Made by a program: the position numbers and the translations under genes. The notes beneath the pieces are model-generated. The model ran no database searches and had not been told where the DNA came from. It was given only the letters and a program-made list of their open reading frames with translations. 64,000 nt of DNA from Gelria sp. Kuro-4 (lineage in GTDB: Bacteria > Bacillota > DTU030 > DUMP01): the NCBI RefSeq assembly GCF_019668485.1, contig NZ_AP024619.1:132501-196500 (forward strand), read 5' to 3'. Positions 8,453 through 17,545 of this stretch are shown here, in pieces (the first letter of the stretch is position 1; each line of letters begins with the position of its first letter).

Positions 8453-9432
8453 GTGATCCACCCCTTTTCTGCCAGCGTCCGCTCATAGCCCTCCAGAAGC
8501 TCCAGCACCGCGGTCCGGGTGCCGGCCGCCATAATGCGGGCCCGCATGCCGGCCGCCCCCGGCAGCCCCTTGAGGTACCAGGCCAGGTGTTTGCGCATCT
8601 CGCGTATCCCCCGGCTTTCCCCGTGCTCCTGGATCACCAGCTCCAGGTGCCGGCGCGCCGCCGCCAGCCGCTCACGCACCTCCGGCGGCGCGGGCAGCAC
8701 GCCCTCCGTCAGGTAGGCCACGGTGCGCCCAATGAGCCAGGGGTTCCCCAGCGCTCCGCGGGCCAGCATCACCGCGTCGCACCCGGTCTCGGCCCGCATG
8801 CGGGCGGCGTCTTCCGGGCTGAAGATGTCGCCATTGCCGATAACGGGTACCGGCGCTGCCTCCTTCACCGCGCGGATGATACCCCAGTCGGCCCGGCCGC
8901 TGTAAAGCTGGGCGCGGGTGCGCCCGTGTACCGTAATGGCCGCGGCCCCGGCGGCGGCCAGCGCCCGAGCCACCTCAACCGCATTGATGTGTTCCCTATC
9001 CCAGCCGGCACGGATTTTTACCGTGACGGGCACGTCCACCGCCCCCGCCGTGGCTCTAACGATGGCCGCGGCGCGTTCCGGGTTGCGCATGAGGGCCGAA
9101 CCCTCACCGTTTTTTACCACCTTGGCCACCGGGCAGCCCATGTTGATGTCGATGGCCGCCGGCTGCAACCGGGCTGCCTGCTGCGCGGCCTGCGCCACCA
9201 CCTCCGGCTCGGAACCGAAAAGTTGGATCACCAGCGGCCCCTCGCCCGGTGCCGCTCGCGCCATGTCCCAGGTACGTTCGTTGCCAAAAAGCAGGGCGCG
9301 GGCGCTGATCATCTCTGTCCAGGCCAGCGCACAGCCCTGCTCCCAAGCCAGGAGCCGGAAGCTCCGGTCGCTCACCCCGGCCATGGGCCCCAGCACCACG
9401 GGGTTGGCCAGCGTAAGCCCTCCTAAGCGCAA
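8449..9432 (-). CDS. dusB: tRNA-dihydrouridine synthase
   Basis: FMN-dependent reduction of uridines in tRNA to dihydrouridine. The 327-residue TIM barrel begins LGGLTLANPVVLGPMAGVSD. The catalytic cysteine is in DINMGCPVAKVVKNGEGSAL. The FMN phosphate site is VIGNGDIFSPEDAARM followed by GCDAVMLARGALGNPWL. The TTG start at 9432 has GGGGGAAA upstream. The gene follows coaX by about 80 bp in the order seen in Bacillus (coaX ... dusB ... lysS). Confidence 0.93.
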   Translation of the reverse strand: MRLGGLTLANPVVLGPMAGVSDRSFRLLAWEQGCALAWTEMISARALLFGNERTWDMARAAPGEGPLVIQLFGSEPEVVAQAAQQAARLQPAAIDINMGCPVAKVVKNGEGSALMRNPERAAAIVRATAGAVDVPVTVKIRAGWDREHINAVEVARALAAAGAAAITVHGRTRAQLYSGRADWGIIRAVKEAAPVPVIGNGDIFSPEDAARMRAETGCDAVMLARGALGNPWLIGRTVAYLTEGVLPAPPEVRERLAAARRHLELVIQEHGESRGIREMRKHLAWYLKGLPGAAGMRARIMAAGTRTAVLELLEGYERTLAEKGWIT

Positions 9433-9511
9433 AGCGAGCTTTCCCCCTTATTCTATGCTGGAACGTTCAGCGCGCCCACCGCTTACGATAAGACCGCTCA
9501 GAGCTGAGCGG

Positions 9512-10291
9512 TCAGGCAGTGCGGGATTGACGTTCGTAGATGAGCCTGAGCCCGGTAAGAGTAAGGTCCACATCCACCGTGGCGATGGTCTCCGCGTGCT
9601 CTGCCACCATGCCGGCCAGCCCACCGGTGGCAATGGCCGGCGCCGCCGCGCCCAGCTCGCGCCGGATGCGCCGCACCAGGGCGTCCACCTGGCCGGCAAA
9701 GCCGTACACAATCCCCGCCTGCATGCTGGTGATGGTGTTCCTGCCGATGGCCGTGCCTGGGTCCACCAGTTCAATGCGCGGGAGTTTGGCCGCTTTCTGG
9801 AAAAGGGCCTCCGTGGCGGTGAGAATCCCGGGAGCAATGGCCCCGCCGAGGTATTCGCCCGACCCCGACACCACATCGAAGGTGGTGGCCGTGCCAAAAT
9901 CCACCACGATGCAGGGCCCCCCGTACTGGGTGAAAGCCGCCACTGCATTTACTATGCGGTCCGCCCCCACCTCGCGCGGGTTATCGCAACGGATCTCGAT
10001 ACCGGTGTCCATCTCCGGGCGCACCATAAGCGGCGCCCGACCGAAGTAGCGCCGGGCAAGCTTTTCCAGGATCCAGTTAAGGGGTGGCACCACGGAGGCG
10101 ATAGCCACCCCTTCCACCTCGTCCGGGGAAAGCCCGGCCAGGGCGAAAAGGTGCCGGAAAAAGACCCCGTATTCGTCCTCCGTGCGCGCGCGGTCCGTCT
10201 CCAGGCGCCAGCGGGCCAGAACCTCCGGCCCGCGGAACACCCCGGCCGTAACGTGGGTATTACCTACGTCCAAGGCGAGAAGAAGCCCCAT
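9512..10291 (-). CDS. coaX: Type III pantothenate kinase
   Basis: First step of coenzyme A synthesis: phosphorylation of pantothenate. The 259-residue ASKHA-fold protein has the N-terminal phosphate loop LLALDVGNTHVTAGVF, the pantothenate-site GADRIVNAVAAF, and the second phosphate loop IVVDFGTATTFDVV. TITSMQAGIVYGFAGQVD follows, as in CoaX. ATG at 10291 with GGGTGA before it. It sits 14 bp after the thioesterase gene, so the two are almost certainly cotranscribed; both handle CoA metabolism. Confidence 0.95.
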   Translation of the reverse strand: MGLLLALDVGNTHVTAGVFRGPEVLARWRLETDRARTEDEYGVFFRHLFALAGLSPDEVEGVAIASVVPPLNWILEKLARRYFGRAPLMVRPEMDTGIEIRCDNPREVGADRIVNAVAAFTQYGGPCIVVDFGTATTFDVVSGSGEYLGGAIAPGILTATEALFQKAAKLPRIELVDPGTAIGRNTITSMQAGIVYGFAGQVDALVRRIRRELGAAAPAIATGGLAGMVAEHAETIATVDVDLTLTGLRLIYERQSRTA

Positions 10292-10305
10292 GCTTTCACC
10301 CGCCT

Positions 10306-10701
10306 TTACCGCCGTTTCGCCTCGACCCGACCCAGGAAGCGCTCGGTGTCGATGATAAAGCGCTCGTGGACGCCTTCGCCCACCTTCTCCTTGTCGTCGT
10401 AGGCTTCGACCGCAAACACCAGCCGCCGCCCGTCGACCTCGGTAAGGGTGGAACGGGCCGTAAGCTTAAGCCCCACGGGTGTGGCCGCCAGGTGCCGGAT
10501 GTTCACCAGGGTGCCTACCGTGGTCCAGCCCTCTGGAAGCTCCGGCTGCACGGCCTCGCGTGACGCCCGCTCCAAAAAGGCGATGAGTATGGGGGTGGCC
10601 AGCACCGGCACACCACCGCTTCCCAGGTGGGCCGCCGTGTGCTCGGCCTTCACCTCGGCCGTGAATTCCGCCTTGAGCCCGGGTTGCAGCTTGAACTCCA
10701 C
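10306..10701 (-). CDS. Fluoroacetyl-CoA-thioesterase-like hot-dog protein
   Basis: A 131-residue single hot-dog domain. Thr36, Glu44 and His70 (in LATPILIAFLERAS and LVNIRHLAATPVG) reproduce the spacing of the Thr42-Glu50-His76 catalytic triad of FlK from Streptomyces cattleya, so a real acyl-CoA thioesterase is likely. The natural substrate need not be fluorinated; in anaerobes this family may remove toxic or misformed acyl-CoAs. GTG start after AGGAAG. It lies between ftsH and coaX where Bacillus has no such gene. The coupling to coaX suggests CoA housekeeping (inference). Confidence 0.75.
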   Translation of the reverse strand: MEFKLQPGLKAEFTAEVKAEHTAAHLGSGGVPVLATPILIAFLERASREAVQPELPEGWTTVGTLVNIRHLAATPVGLKLTARSTLTEVDGRRLVFAVEAYDDKEKVGEGVHERFIIDTERFLGRVEAKRR

Positions 10702-10774
10702 GCTTTCACTTCCTCTCAGCAGCGTTCCGGTGAAACCTATGGAAAAGGGCGACCTTCCGGTTGTCCTTTCGGGC

Positions 10775-12637
10775 TTACGCCTGCTGGGGCGCCGGGGGAA
10801 ACGAGATCCGAAGCTCGGCCGGCTTGCTGCTCTGCTCTTCCAGCTCCTTGTCCTTCATTAGAGCCTGGAATTCGTCCGCTTCCAGGGTTTCCTTCTCCAG
10901 CAGCGCTGCGGCCACCCGGTCGAGCCGGGCCCTGTTTTCGGCCAGAAGGCGGGCCGCTTTGTTGTAGCACAGGTCGATGAAGTGCCGCACCTCGCGGTCG
11001 ATGGCGGAAGCCACCTCTTCACTGTAGTTGCGATCCCGGGCGATGTCCCGGCCGAGGAACACCTCTTCCTGCTTGTGGCCGAAGGTAAGCGGCCCCAGCT
11101 CTTCGCTCATCCCGTACTCGGTGATCATCTTGCGCACCAGGTTGGTGGCTCGCTCCAGGTCGTTCTGGGCACCGGTGCTCACCTCTTTGAGCACCAGTTC
11201 CTCGGCCACGCGCCCGCCGAGAAGCTGCGTGATCCGGTCGAACAGCTCGGACCGGGTCATGTAGTAGCGGTCTTCCTTCGGCAGGCTGAGGGTGTAACCG
11301 CCCGCACGGCCGCGCGGGATAATGGATACCTTGTGCACCGGGTCGGTGTTCGGAAGAAGGTACCCTAACACGGCGTGCCCGCCCTCGTGATACGCCACCA
11401 GGCGCTTTTCGCGCTCGCTGATCACGCGGCTGCGCCGCTCGGGCCCAGCGATGACGCGGTCGATGGCCTCCTCCAGCTCGCTCATGCCGATGCGGCGCTT
11501 GTTCTTGCGCGCCGTCAGGATGGCGGCTTCGTTGAGCATGTTGGCCAGGTCCGCCCCGGTGAAGCCCGGCGTGCGCCGGGCCAACACGCCCAGGTCGACG
11601 TCTTTGTCCAGGGGCTTGTTGCGCGCGTGCACTTTAAGGATGGCCTCGCGGCCAACGACGTCCGGCTGGTCGATGATGACCTGGCGGTCAAAGCGGCCGG
11701 GGCGCAGCAGCGCCGGGTCAAGCACGTCGGGCCGGTTGGTGGCCGCCATGACGATGACGCCCTCGTTGACGCCGAAGCCGTCCATTTCCACCAGCAGCTG
11801 GTTTAATGTCTGCTCGCGCTCGTCGTGGCCGCCGCCCAGCCCGGCGCCGCGCTGCCGGCCAACGGCATCGATCTCGTCGATGAACACCAGGCAGGGGGAA
11901 TTCTTCTTGGCCTGCTCAAAGAGGTCGCGGACGCGGGCTGCTCCGACGCCCACGAACATCTCCACAAAGTCGGAGCCGCTGATGCTGAAGAACGGTACTC
12001 CCGCCTCGCCGGCCACCGCCTTGGCGAGCAGGGTTTTGCCGGTCCCCGGAGGGCCGACCAAAAGCACGCCTTTGGGGATGCGCGCCCCCAAGTCCAGGAA
12101 CTTTTTCGGCTCCTTGAGGAACTGGACAATCTCCTGCAGCTCTTCCTTGGCCTCATCCGCACCAGCGACATCGGCAAAGGTAACGCGGGTTTTCTCGTCC
12201 ACCGTATACAGCCGGGCCCGGCTGCGCCCGAAGGACATCACGCGGTTGCCGCCGCCCTGTGTCTGCTGCATAATGAACACCCAAACGCCGATTAAGAGAA
12301 GAATCGGCAGCAGGGTAGAGAACAGTGTGGACCACCAGGGCGGTCCCTGCACCGGTTTGTAGGATATCTCCACCTTGTGCGCTTCCAGCTTCTCCTCCAG
12401 GCGGGCGGTGTCACCTAAAAAGGGCGTGTTGAAGTGCGTGCCGTCTTTGAGCACACCGGAGACCTTAGTATTTGAAATCGTTACTGCTGCTACTTCACCC
12501 TTTTCCACATAACTCAAGAACTGGGTATAATTAAACTCTTTTTCCTGCGGAGCGGTGGTCGAAAAGTAGTTAATGATGGATAGGGCAATGATGATGAGCA
12601 GCAGGTAGAGGCTCATGCTGCGAAACACGCGGTTCAA
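10775..12637 (-). CDS. ftsH: ATP-dependent zinc metalloprotease FtsH
   Basis: Membrane-anchored AAA protease that degrades misassembled membrane proteins and some regulators. The 620-residue protein has TM1 near the N-terminus ([17 protein letters not shown]), an extracytoplasmic loop, TM2 ([15 protein letters not shown]), Walker [18 protein letters not shown], Walker [12 protein letters not shown], the SRH region [20 protein letters not shown], and the zinc site HEGGH (HExxH, where most FtsH have HEAGH). TTG at 12637 was chosen since AGGAGGG precedes it and the protein then starts [12 protein letters not shown], like other FtsH. It sits downstream of tilS-hpt, as in Bacillus. Confidence 0.95.
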   Translation of the reverse strand: MNRVFRSMSLYLLLIIIALSIINYFSTTAPQEKEFNYTQFLSYVEKGEVAAVTISNTKVSGVLKDGTHFNTPFLGDTARLEEKLEAHKVEISYKPVQGPPWWSTLFSTLLPILLLIGVWVFIMQQTQGGGNRVMSFGRSRARLYTVDEKTRVTFADVAGADEAKEELQEIVQFLKEPKKFLDLGARIPKGVLLVGPPGTGKTLLAKAVAGEAGVPFFSISGSDFVEMFVGVGAARVRDLFEQAKKNSPCLVFIDEIDAVGRQRGAGLGGGHDEREQTLNQLLVEMDGFGVNEGVIVMAATNRPDVLDPALLRPGRFDRQVIIDQPDVVGREAILKVHARNKPLDKDVDLGVLARRTPGFTGADLANMLNEAAILTARKNKRRIGMSELEEAIDRVIAGPERRSRVISEREKRLVAYHEGGHAVLGYLLPNTDPVHKVSIIPRGRAGGYTLSLPKEDRYYMTRSELFDRITQLLGGRVAEELVLKEVSTGAQNDLERATNLVRKMITEYGMSEELGPLTFGHKQEEVFLGRDIARDRNYSEEVASAIDREVRHFIDLCYNKAARLLAENRARLDRVAAALLEKETLEADEFQALMKDKELEEQSSKPAELRISFPPAPQQA

Positions 12638-12763
12638 AAGCAGCCCTCCTCTCAAGTACGCCTCCCAGTACCTGCTGAAATGCCAAAGCTCGCGGCTCCC
12701 AGGCCGATACTAGCTAATTGTAGCATATTTTTGCGGAGGGGGCAACAAAACGAAACGCCAGAC

Positions 12764-13285
12764 CTAGGGCTCGAGCACGGCGATGTAGGGCAAGTTCCGG
12801 TACATCTCGTTGAAATCCAGCCCATAGCCGACCACGAAATAATCCGGGATTTGGAAGCCCACGTACTTCACCGGGACCTCCACCTGCCGCCGGGATGGTT
12901 TATCAAGCAGGGTACAAATGGCCAAGCTGGCCGGCTTCCGGCTGGCCAAGTGCCGGTAGAGGTAATCCAACGTCAGGCCGGTATCGATGATGTCCTCGAC
13001 AACGAGCACGTGCCGGCCTTCCAGGCTTTCGTCCAGGTCCTTGAGGATACGCACCACGCCGGAAGACTCGGTGGCCGAGCCGTAGCTGGAGACGGCCATA
13101 AAGTCGAACGTCGCCGGCAGGTCGATGCGCTGAGCCAGTTCGCTCAAGAAGATAACCGCTCCCTTAAGCACGCCCACCAGCAGGAGGGATTTGCCCGCAT
13201 AGTCCTTGGTGATGGCGGCGCCCAGCTCCTTGACGCGGGCCTTCAAAGTGGCCTCATCCACGAGGATTTGACTAATGCTGCTCAT
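12764..13285 (-). CDS. hpt: Hypoxanthine phosphoribosyltransferase
   Basis: Purine salvage: hypoxanthine (and guanine) plus PRPP to IMP/GMP. A 173-residue protein with the PRPP loop VLVVEDIIDTGLTL, the N-terminal flexible loop FMAVSSYGSATESSGVV, and the base-binding end VVGYGLDFNEMYRNLPYIAVL. The ATG at 13285 (MSSISQILVDE) gives the family length. It overlaps the tilS end by 14 nt and has AAGGAGAC before it. In Bacillus TilS and HprT interact to activate ftsH, and the same gene order is kept here. Confidence 0.93.
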   Translation of the reverse strand: MSSISQILVDEATLKARVKELGAAITKDYAGKSLLLVGVLKGAVIFLSELAQRIDLPATFDFMAVSSYGSATESSGVVRILKDLDESLEGRHVLVVEDIIDTGLTLDYLYRHLASRKPASLAICTLLDKPSRRQVEVPVKYVGFQIPDYFVVGYGLDFNEMYRNLPYIAVLEP

Positions 13286-14723
13286 CTGTGTCTCCTTCCT
13301 TTGTTCCGCTGTCCGTTCTGTGTACCTCGATGTGGATTCTCCTCGCTGTACCCGGACCCGCCACGAAGCGAGCGTCCTCCCGCAGCCCTGCCACCCAGAT
13401 GATGTCGCGGGCCGTGGCAATTAGGAGAATGCGGCTGCGCTCAGAGCGCGGGATCTTGGCATCGATGAAAAAGTCGCTGAGCTTTTTACGCCCACCAAGG
13501 CCCCGGGGACAAAACCAGTCCCCGCGCCGCCAATTGCGGGCAAAAAGGCGGGGCCCGGCTTCATTATAGTCAAAAACAGCGCTCGCGACAAGGGAAACCG
13601 GAGCTGAAGAAGCCCTGTCCCCGTCGTCGGCGAAGAAGGTATGTACGGCATAGTCTAACTCAGGAATAATGGTCACGCCCGGAACCACCAGCGGGTAGGA
13701 GAAGGGCGGCACCGCCGCCGCCGGCGGAACGCGCGTAAGGCGCAGGTAGTCCGGGTGCCGCTCCGCCCGCACCCCGTGCGGCAGGTCCAGCACCCGCCCA
13801 GCCCCTCCGCCTGCCAGATCCAGCAGCGCCTCCGTGTGCGTAAAACCGAGGTCCTTTACGCCGGCGGGGCTCACCGCCGCGTAAGCCAGGCGCAGGACGC
13901 GCCGGCGCAGCGCCGGCGGCAACGCCTCAAGCTCTTCAGCCTTTAATCCAACGCCATCCCTTTGCGCGCACGCCGCCTTCCGGTAGGCTGCGGCCGCCGC
14001 TGCTTGCAGGTAGTCCTCTTCCTCCTGCCAAATGGCCGCGGACTGCGCCAGCACCTCCTTGATGCGCGGGTTGGCCTCCTCCGCCAGCCAGGGCAGGAAC
14101 GCCCGGCGGATACGGTTTCTCAGGTAATGGGGGTCGTCGTTGTAGGGATCGTGCCGCGGCTTCAGGCCGTGAGCGGCACAGTAGGCCTCGGTCTCCGCCC
14201 GCGTTACCCAAAGGAGCGGGCGCACCACGTAGCCATACGGTGCCCGGCGCAGGGGACGGATGCCGGCAATGCCGGTAAGCCCGGCACCGCGCACCAGGTG
14301 CAGCAGCACCGTCTCCGCCTGGTCGTCCAGGGTCTGGCCAACGGCCACTTTGGTGGCACCGGTGCGGCGCGCCAGGCGCTCGTAGAAGCGGTAGCGGGCT
14401 TCGCGGCCGGCCTGTTCTACAGTCATGCCGCTCTGCCGGATCAAGGCGGGGACATCGGCGTCCTCGCGGGCAAAGGGCACACCCAGGCGGCGCGCCAGCT
14501 CCTCAACCCAGCGGGCATCCGCTTCCGCCTGCGCACCGCGGAACATGTGGTTGAGATGCGCGACAATGAGGGACAGACCGTACTCCGGTGCCAAAGCCGC
14601 CAGGGCCAGGAGCAGGGCGGTGGAGTCGGGGCCGCCGGAGACGGCGACAATCACCCGCTCACCCTGCGCAAAAAGGCCGTAGCGCTCGATAGCCTGTCGC
14701 ACCTTGGTAACGAGCGTCGCCAT
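13272..14723 (-). CDS. tilS: tRNA(Ile)-lysidine synthase
   Basis: Converts the wobble C of tRNA-Ile(CAU) to lysidine with ATP. A 483-residue enzyme of the full-length type. The PP-loop VIVAVSGGPDSTALLLAL lies near residue 25, the N-type ATPase core follows (LNHMFRGAQAEADARW, VAVGQTLDDQAETVL), and the C-terminal TilS domain includes NWRRGDWFCPRGLGGRKKLSDF. ATG at 14723. It is separated from spoIIE by a terminator, so it probably starts the tilS-hpt-ftsH transcript. Confidence 0.94.
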   Translation of the reverse strand: MATLVTKVRQAIERYGLFAQGERVIVAVSGGPDSTALLLALAALAPEYGLSLIVAHLNHMFRGAQAEADARWVEELARRLGVPFAREDADVPALIRQSGMTVEQAGREARYRFYERLARRTGATKVAVGQTLDDQAETVLLHLVRGAGLTGIAGIRPLRRAPYGYVVRPLLWVTRAETEAYCAAHGLKPRHDPYNDDPHYLRNRIRRAFLPWLAEEANPRIKEVLAQSAAIWQEEEDYLQAAAAAAYRKAACAQRDGVGLKAEELEALPPALRRRVLRLAYAAVSPAGVKDLGFTHTEALLDLAGGGAGRVLDLPHGVRAERHPDYLRLTRVPPAAAVPPFSYPLVVPGVTIIPELDYAVHTFFADDGDRASSAPVSLVASAVFDYNEAGPRLFARNWRRGDWFCPRGLGGRKKLSDFFIDAKIPRSERSRILLIATARDIIWVAGLREDARFVAGPGTARRIHIEVHRTDSGTKEGDTDEQH

Positions 14724-14789
14724 GCCGTAACCACCTCTAGTTCACCTGTTACCCCTATTCGCCGTGTGGCTAGTATTTCCTGCTGCAAG

Positions 14790-14822
14790 AAAAATAGAGG
14801 CACAGCTTGCCTGCTGCGCCTC
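14790..14822 (-). terminator. Intrinsic terminator after spoIIE
   Basis: Minus strand GAGGCGCAGC, 6-nt loop, GCTGTGCCTC (one mismatch) followed by TATTTTTC, 25 bp after the spoIIE stop. Confidence 0.8.
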
Positions 14823-14847
14823 AGGCCCGGCGCCCTCAAGCGCCCGG

Positions 14848-17238
14848 TTAGGCCTGCTCCACCCGCACCGCCAGGGCAGTCATGTCGTCCGGGGCCCCAC
14901 CGGCCCGCCGGCCGGCCAGGTCGAGGACGGCGGTGGACAGTTCTTCAGGCTCATCGCCCGCCCGGGCAAGGTATTCCACCAGCCAGTCGATTCCAGCGGC
15001 GCGCTGCCCTCGTGCCTCGAGGACACCGTCACTCACCATAAGGATCACGTCGCCCGCCCGCAAGCGTTTTTTGCTTACCGCCGGCGCCACCTGTGGCAGA
15101 ATCCCCAAGGGCGGTGCGCCGGGGTTGATTACGGTAACGGTGCGCCCCCGCTTGACGAGGCTGGGGCAAGACCCCACCTTGATGAACTCCACCTCTCCCT
15201 GGTAGGGATCGAGCAGGGCCAGGTCCAGCGTGGCGAAGCGTTCTTCCGGCCAGCGCAGGGCGAGCACAGAGTTGAGCGTACGCAGGATGAGGTCCTCCTC
15301 CAGCCCGGCCGCCAGAAGTTTTTCCAAAAGGCGCACAGTAGCCTGGCTTTCCTGTGCCGCTTGGGTGCCGGAGCCCATGCCGTCGCTGAGGATAAGCGCC
15401 TGCCTGCCGTCGGGAAGCTCCAGCGCCCGGAAAGAATCGCCGGAAACCTCGCCTTCCTTCTTCGCCCGGCTGTAGCCGGCGGCCAGAAAGCGGAAACCGG
15501 CGGCGGGCGTCGCCTTGAGCCGGCATCCCGGCCGGCCGTCGGTCAGGCCGCAGCTTATGGCCCGCACCTGCATGGGCCGGCCCAGGGCCTGGCCGAGAAT
15601 GGCCGTGAGCAGCGTGATGCACTCGCGCCCGCCGGGACAACTGAGCCCGTCCAAGAGTACCTCCGGCCGGCCGACCGTGCTCTGCCAAACCTCCACCCGC
15701 TCGGCGCTCAGCTGGTGCCGTTCCAGCTCTTCCCGGACGGCCTGGGCTTCATCCTCCAGGGCGCGGACATCCACCTTCAGCTCCGCCGCCAGGTTGCCGA
15801 TCACCTGGGCGACGCCTGCGAGCTGGGCAGAGACGATCTCCCGGTCTTCCTCCACGCGCTTCTGCCACTTGGTGTTAATACGGTAGGTATCAAAAAGGTA
15901 GTTGACGGTGGTAAGCAGCTCGGGCAGGTGACGGCAGCGGCGGCGGATTCCGGCCGGTATGTCCTCTTTCACCAGGCCCCCGTGGGCTTCGGCCAGCGCC
16001 AGAAGGTCAAAGGTGCTCTGGTAGGTTTTATAAAACTCTGTCTCCCAGCAGCTGCGGTACAGGTTACAGCTTTCGCACACCTTAGCCGTAAGCGCGGTAA
16101 ACAGGGTGTTCAACCGGTTTTCCTCTTTGGCCCGCGCGGTAGCCGCCACTTCTTTGAACGAATTAGCCAGTTCGCTGAACACCTGGCTGAACTCGGCCAG
16201 GCGCTGGCCGGCAATCTGGCGCAGGTGCCCCTCATAGCCCTCCTGCCGGGCCCGCTGCTCGCGCGTGCCGGGTACCAGGCTGGAGATCTCCGTGAGCCAC
16301 GCGCGCGGCGTCAGTCCGAAAAGAGCCAAAGCCGCAGCCGGAGCGAGAAGGTAGGCCAGGTCCAGGCGATGCGGGGTCAGGTAGAGGGATAAAACCAGGT
16401 CCCCCAACAGGTAGCCGGTGGCGGTGCCCGGCTTTCCGGCCTCACGCATCAGCCCCGCGAGGAGGCCGGCGAAGCCCAGGATGCTGATGCTTTCCGGCCC
16501 GGACGTACCGGCGATGGTGCCCACGGTGGCCGCCAAAACACCCATGGCGGCGCCCATGCCGCCGCCACCGGCCTGGGCCAAAACGAGCACCAGGAAGCGG
16601 CTCAACACCGCCGCCGGGGCCAGCGCCCCGCCCGGCAGGCCGGCGGTTCCCGCCAAAGCCACCGCCGTCACCAGCCCAATAGAGATAACCTCTTCGTTGC
16701 TGAGCACCGCGCCGCCCTTGCGCCCCAAGGCCGCCGGCAGGCCGTGCGCGAAGATCATCGTGGCCACCGCCGCCAGGACGGCCTCAAAGGCGACCAAGCC
16801 CAGGTCGTACCCTGCCCCACCCGTTACCAGGACGGCCAAGGCACGGGCAGCCAGCAGGGAAGCGCCCAAGGCCAGGGCCTGCGCCGCCGGGCGCCACGGG
16901 ACGTGGGCCTTGCGGCGGAAAAAGGCGAGCGCCGTCAAGGCAAAAGCGTAGGGCAGGCTCCCTTCTAAACCCAAGACAGTTCCGAGACCGATGAGCGTCC
17001 ACAGGCCGACCACGGCCGCGGTGAGCGGCGACTCGGCCAGGAGCGCCGCAAACAAAGCCGGACCGAAGGGGGCTATGCCGCCCAAAAGGTTGGTGCGACC
17101 GGCGAGAAACGCGCCGGCGGCGAGAAGAAGGTTCTCCTTTCTCCCCAGCCGCAGGCTCCGCCCCCAATTCCTCACGCTGTGCACCGTCCGGCCCGGGTAG
17201 GGACAGAGGCGCATAAACGCCTCCTTGCCTTCCGCCAT
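14848..17238 (-). CDS. spoIIE: Stage II sporulation protein E, PP2C-type phosphatase
   Basis: Dephosphorylates SpoIIAA and so releases sigma-F in the forespore; it also acts at the polar septum. The 796-residue protein has about ten membrane helices in the first 320 residues, a coiled middle region with a cysteine group (CESCNLYRSCWETEFY) and a C-terminal PP2C domain with the metal-binding LILSDGMGSGTQAAQESQA and LMVSDGVLEARG. ATG at 17238 after GGGGGTGTG. An atypically spaced promoter (17306-17338) lies upstream. Its presence marks the host as a spore former. Confidence 0.93.
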   Translation of the reverse strand: MAEGKEAFMRLCPYPGRTVHSVRNWGRSLRLGRKENLLLAAGAFLAGRTNLLGGIAPFGPALFAALLAESPLTAAVVGLWTLIGLGTVLGLEGSLPYAFALTALAFFRRKAHVPWRPAAQALALGASLLAARALAVLVTGGAGYDLGLVAFEAVLAAVATMIFAHGLPAALGRKGGAVLSNEEVISIGLVTAVALAGTAGLPGGALAPAAVLSRFLVLVLAQAGGGGMGAAMGVLAATVGTIAGTSGPESISILGFAGLLAGLMREAGKPGTATGYLLGDLVLSLYLTPHRLDLAYLLAPAAALALFGLTPRAWLTEISSLVPGTREQRARQEGYEGHLRQIAGQRLAEFSQVFSELANSFKEVAATARAKEENRLNTLFTALTAKVCESCNLYRSCWETEFYKTYQSTFDLLALAEAHGGLVKEDIPAGIRRRCRHLPELLTTVNYLFDTYRINTKWQKRVEEDREIVSAQLAGVAQVIGNLAAELKVDVRALEDEAQAVREELERHQLSAERVEVWQSTVGRPEVLLDGLSCPGGRECITLLTAILGQALGRPMQVRAISCGLTDGRPGCRLKATPAAGFRFLAAGYSRAKKEGEVSGDSFRALELPDGRQALILSDGMGSGTQAAQESQATVRLLEKLLAAGLEEDLILRTLNSVLALRWPEERFATLDLALLDPYQGEVEFIKVGSCPSLVKRGRTVTVINPGAPPLGILPQVAPAVSKKRLRAGDVILMVSDGVLEARGQRAAGIDWLVEYLARAGDEPEELSTAVLDLAGRRAGGAPDDMTALAVRVEQA

Positions 17239-17305
17239 GCCCACACCCCCTACCACGGGTAGCGCGGTCGCTTGCGACCGGCTAAACCCTCCAAGTGGTA
17301 GGATT

Positions 17306-17338
17306 ATTCTAGCACACTTCCCTGGAAAAACTTGTCAT
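17306..17338 (-). promoter_or_regulatory. spoIIE: Candidate spoIIE promoter with 21-bp spacer
   Basis: Minus strand ATGACA (17338-17333), 21 bp, TAGAAT (17311-17306). In Bacillus subtilis the Spo0A-dependent spoIIE promoter also has sigma-A-like hexamers about 21 bp apart. I see no perfect 0A box; TGACAAG over the -35 is only a 5/7 match. Confidence 0.45.
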
Positions 17339-17481
17339 TTCCTGGTGGCCGCGTGCAGGTAGGAGACTGGACGGGGAAACAGGTTCTTCGGGGGTTGCGC
17401 TTGTCAGCGATGCACTGTGGAACGGCAAGCAGGGCACAAAGGTTGTTTGCCGGCGGTCCAGACATAACGTGGAAAAACGTG

Positions 17482-17532
17482 TTGTCATATCACGAATTTG
17501 GTGATATAATATCACGTGAAATGTGATATAAT
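17482..17532 (+). promoter_or_regulatory. Strong promoter overlaid by a four-site alternating operator
   Basis: TTGTCA (17482-17487), 17 bp, TATAAT (17505-17510) form the promoter. Over it lie four exact copies of one 7-mer in alternating orientation: ATATCAC 17487-17493, GTGATAT 17501-17507, ATATCAC 17509-17515 and GTGATAT 17523-17529. The gaps are 7, 1 and 7 bp. The central pair makes the 15-bp palindrome GTGATATAATATCAC, which covers the -10. Binding would occlude RNA polymerase. The last copy ends 5 bp before the ribosome site. Confidence 0.8.
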
Positions 17533-17545
17533 CGGAGGTGCAGAT

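Noticed and set aside
14764-16392. Open frame of 542 codons on the plus strand
   Set aside because: Shadow of spoIIE, no ribosome site and no recognisable domain.
17516-17545. GTG at 17516 as start of the ATPase gene
   Set aside because: It lies at the predicted transcription start inside the operator, before the only ribosome site.
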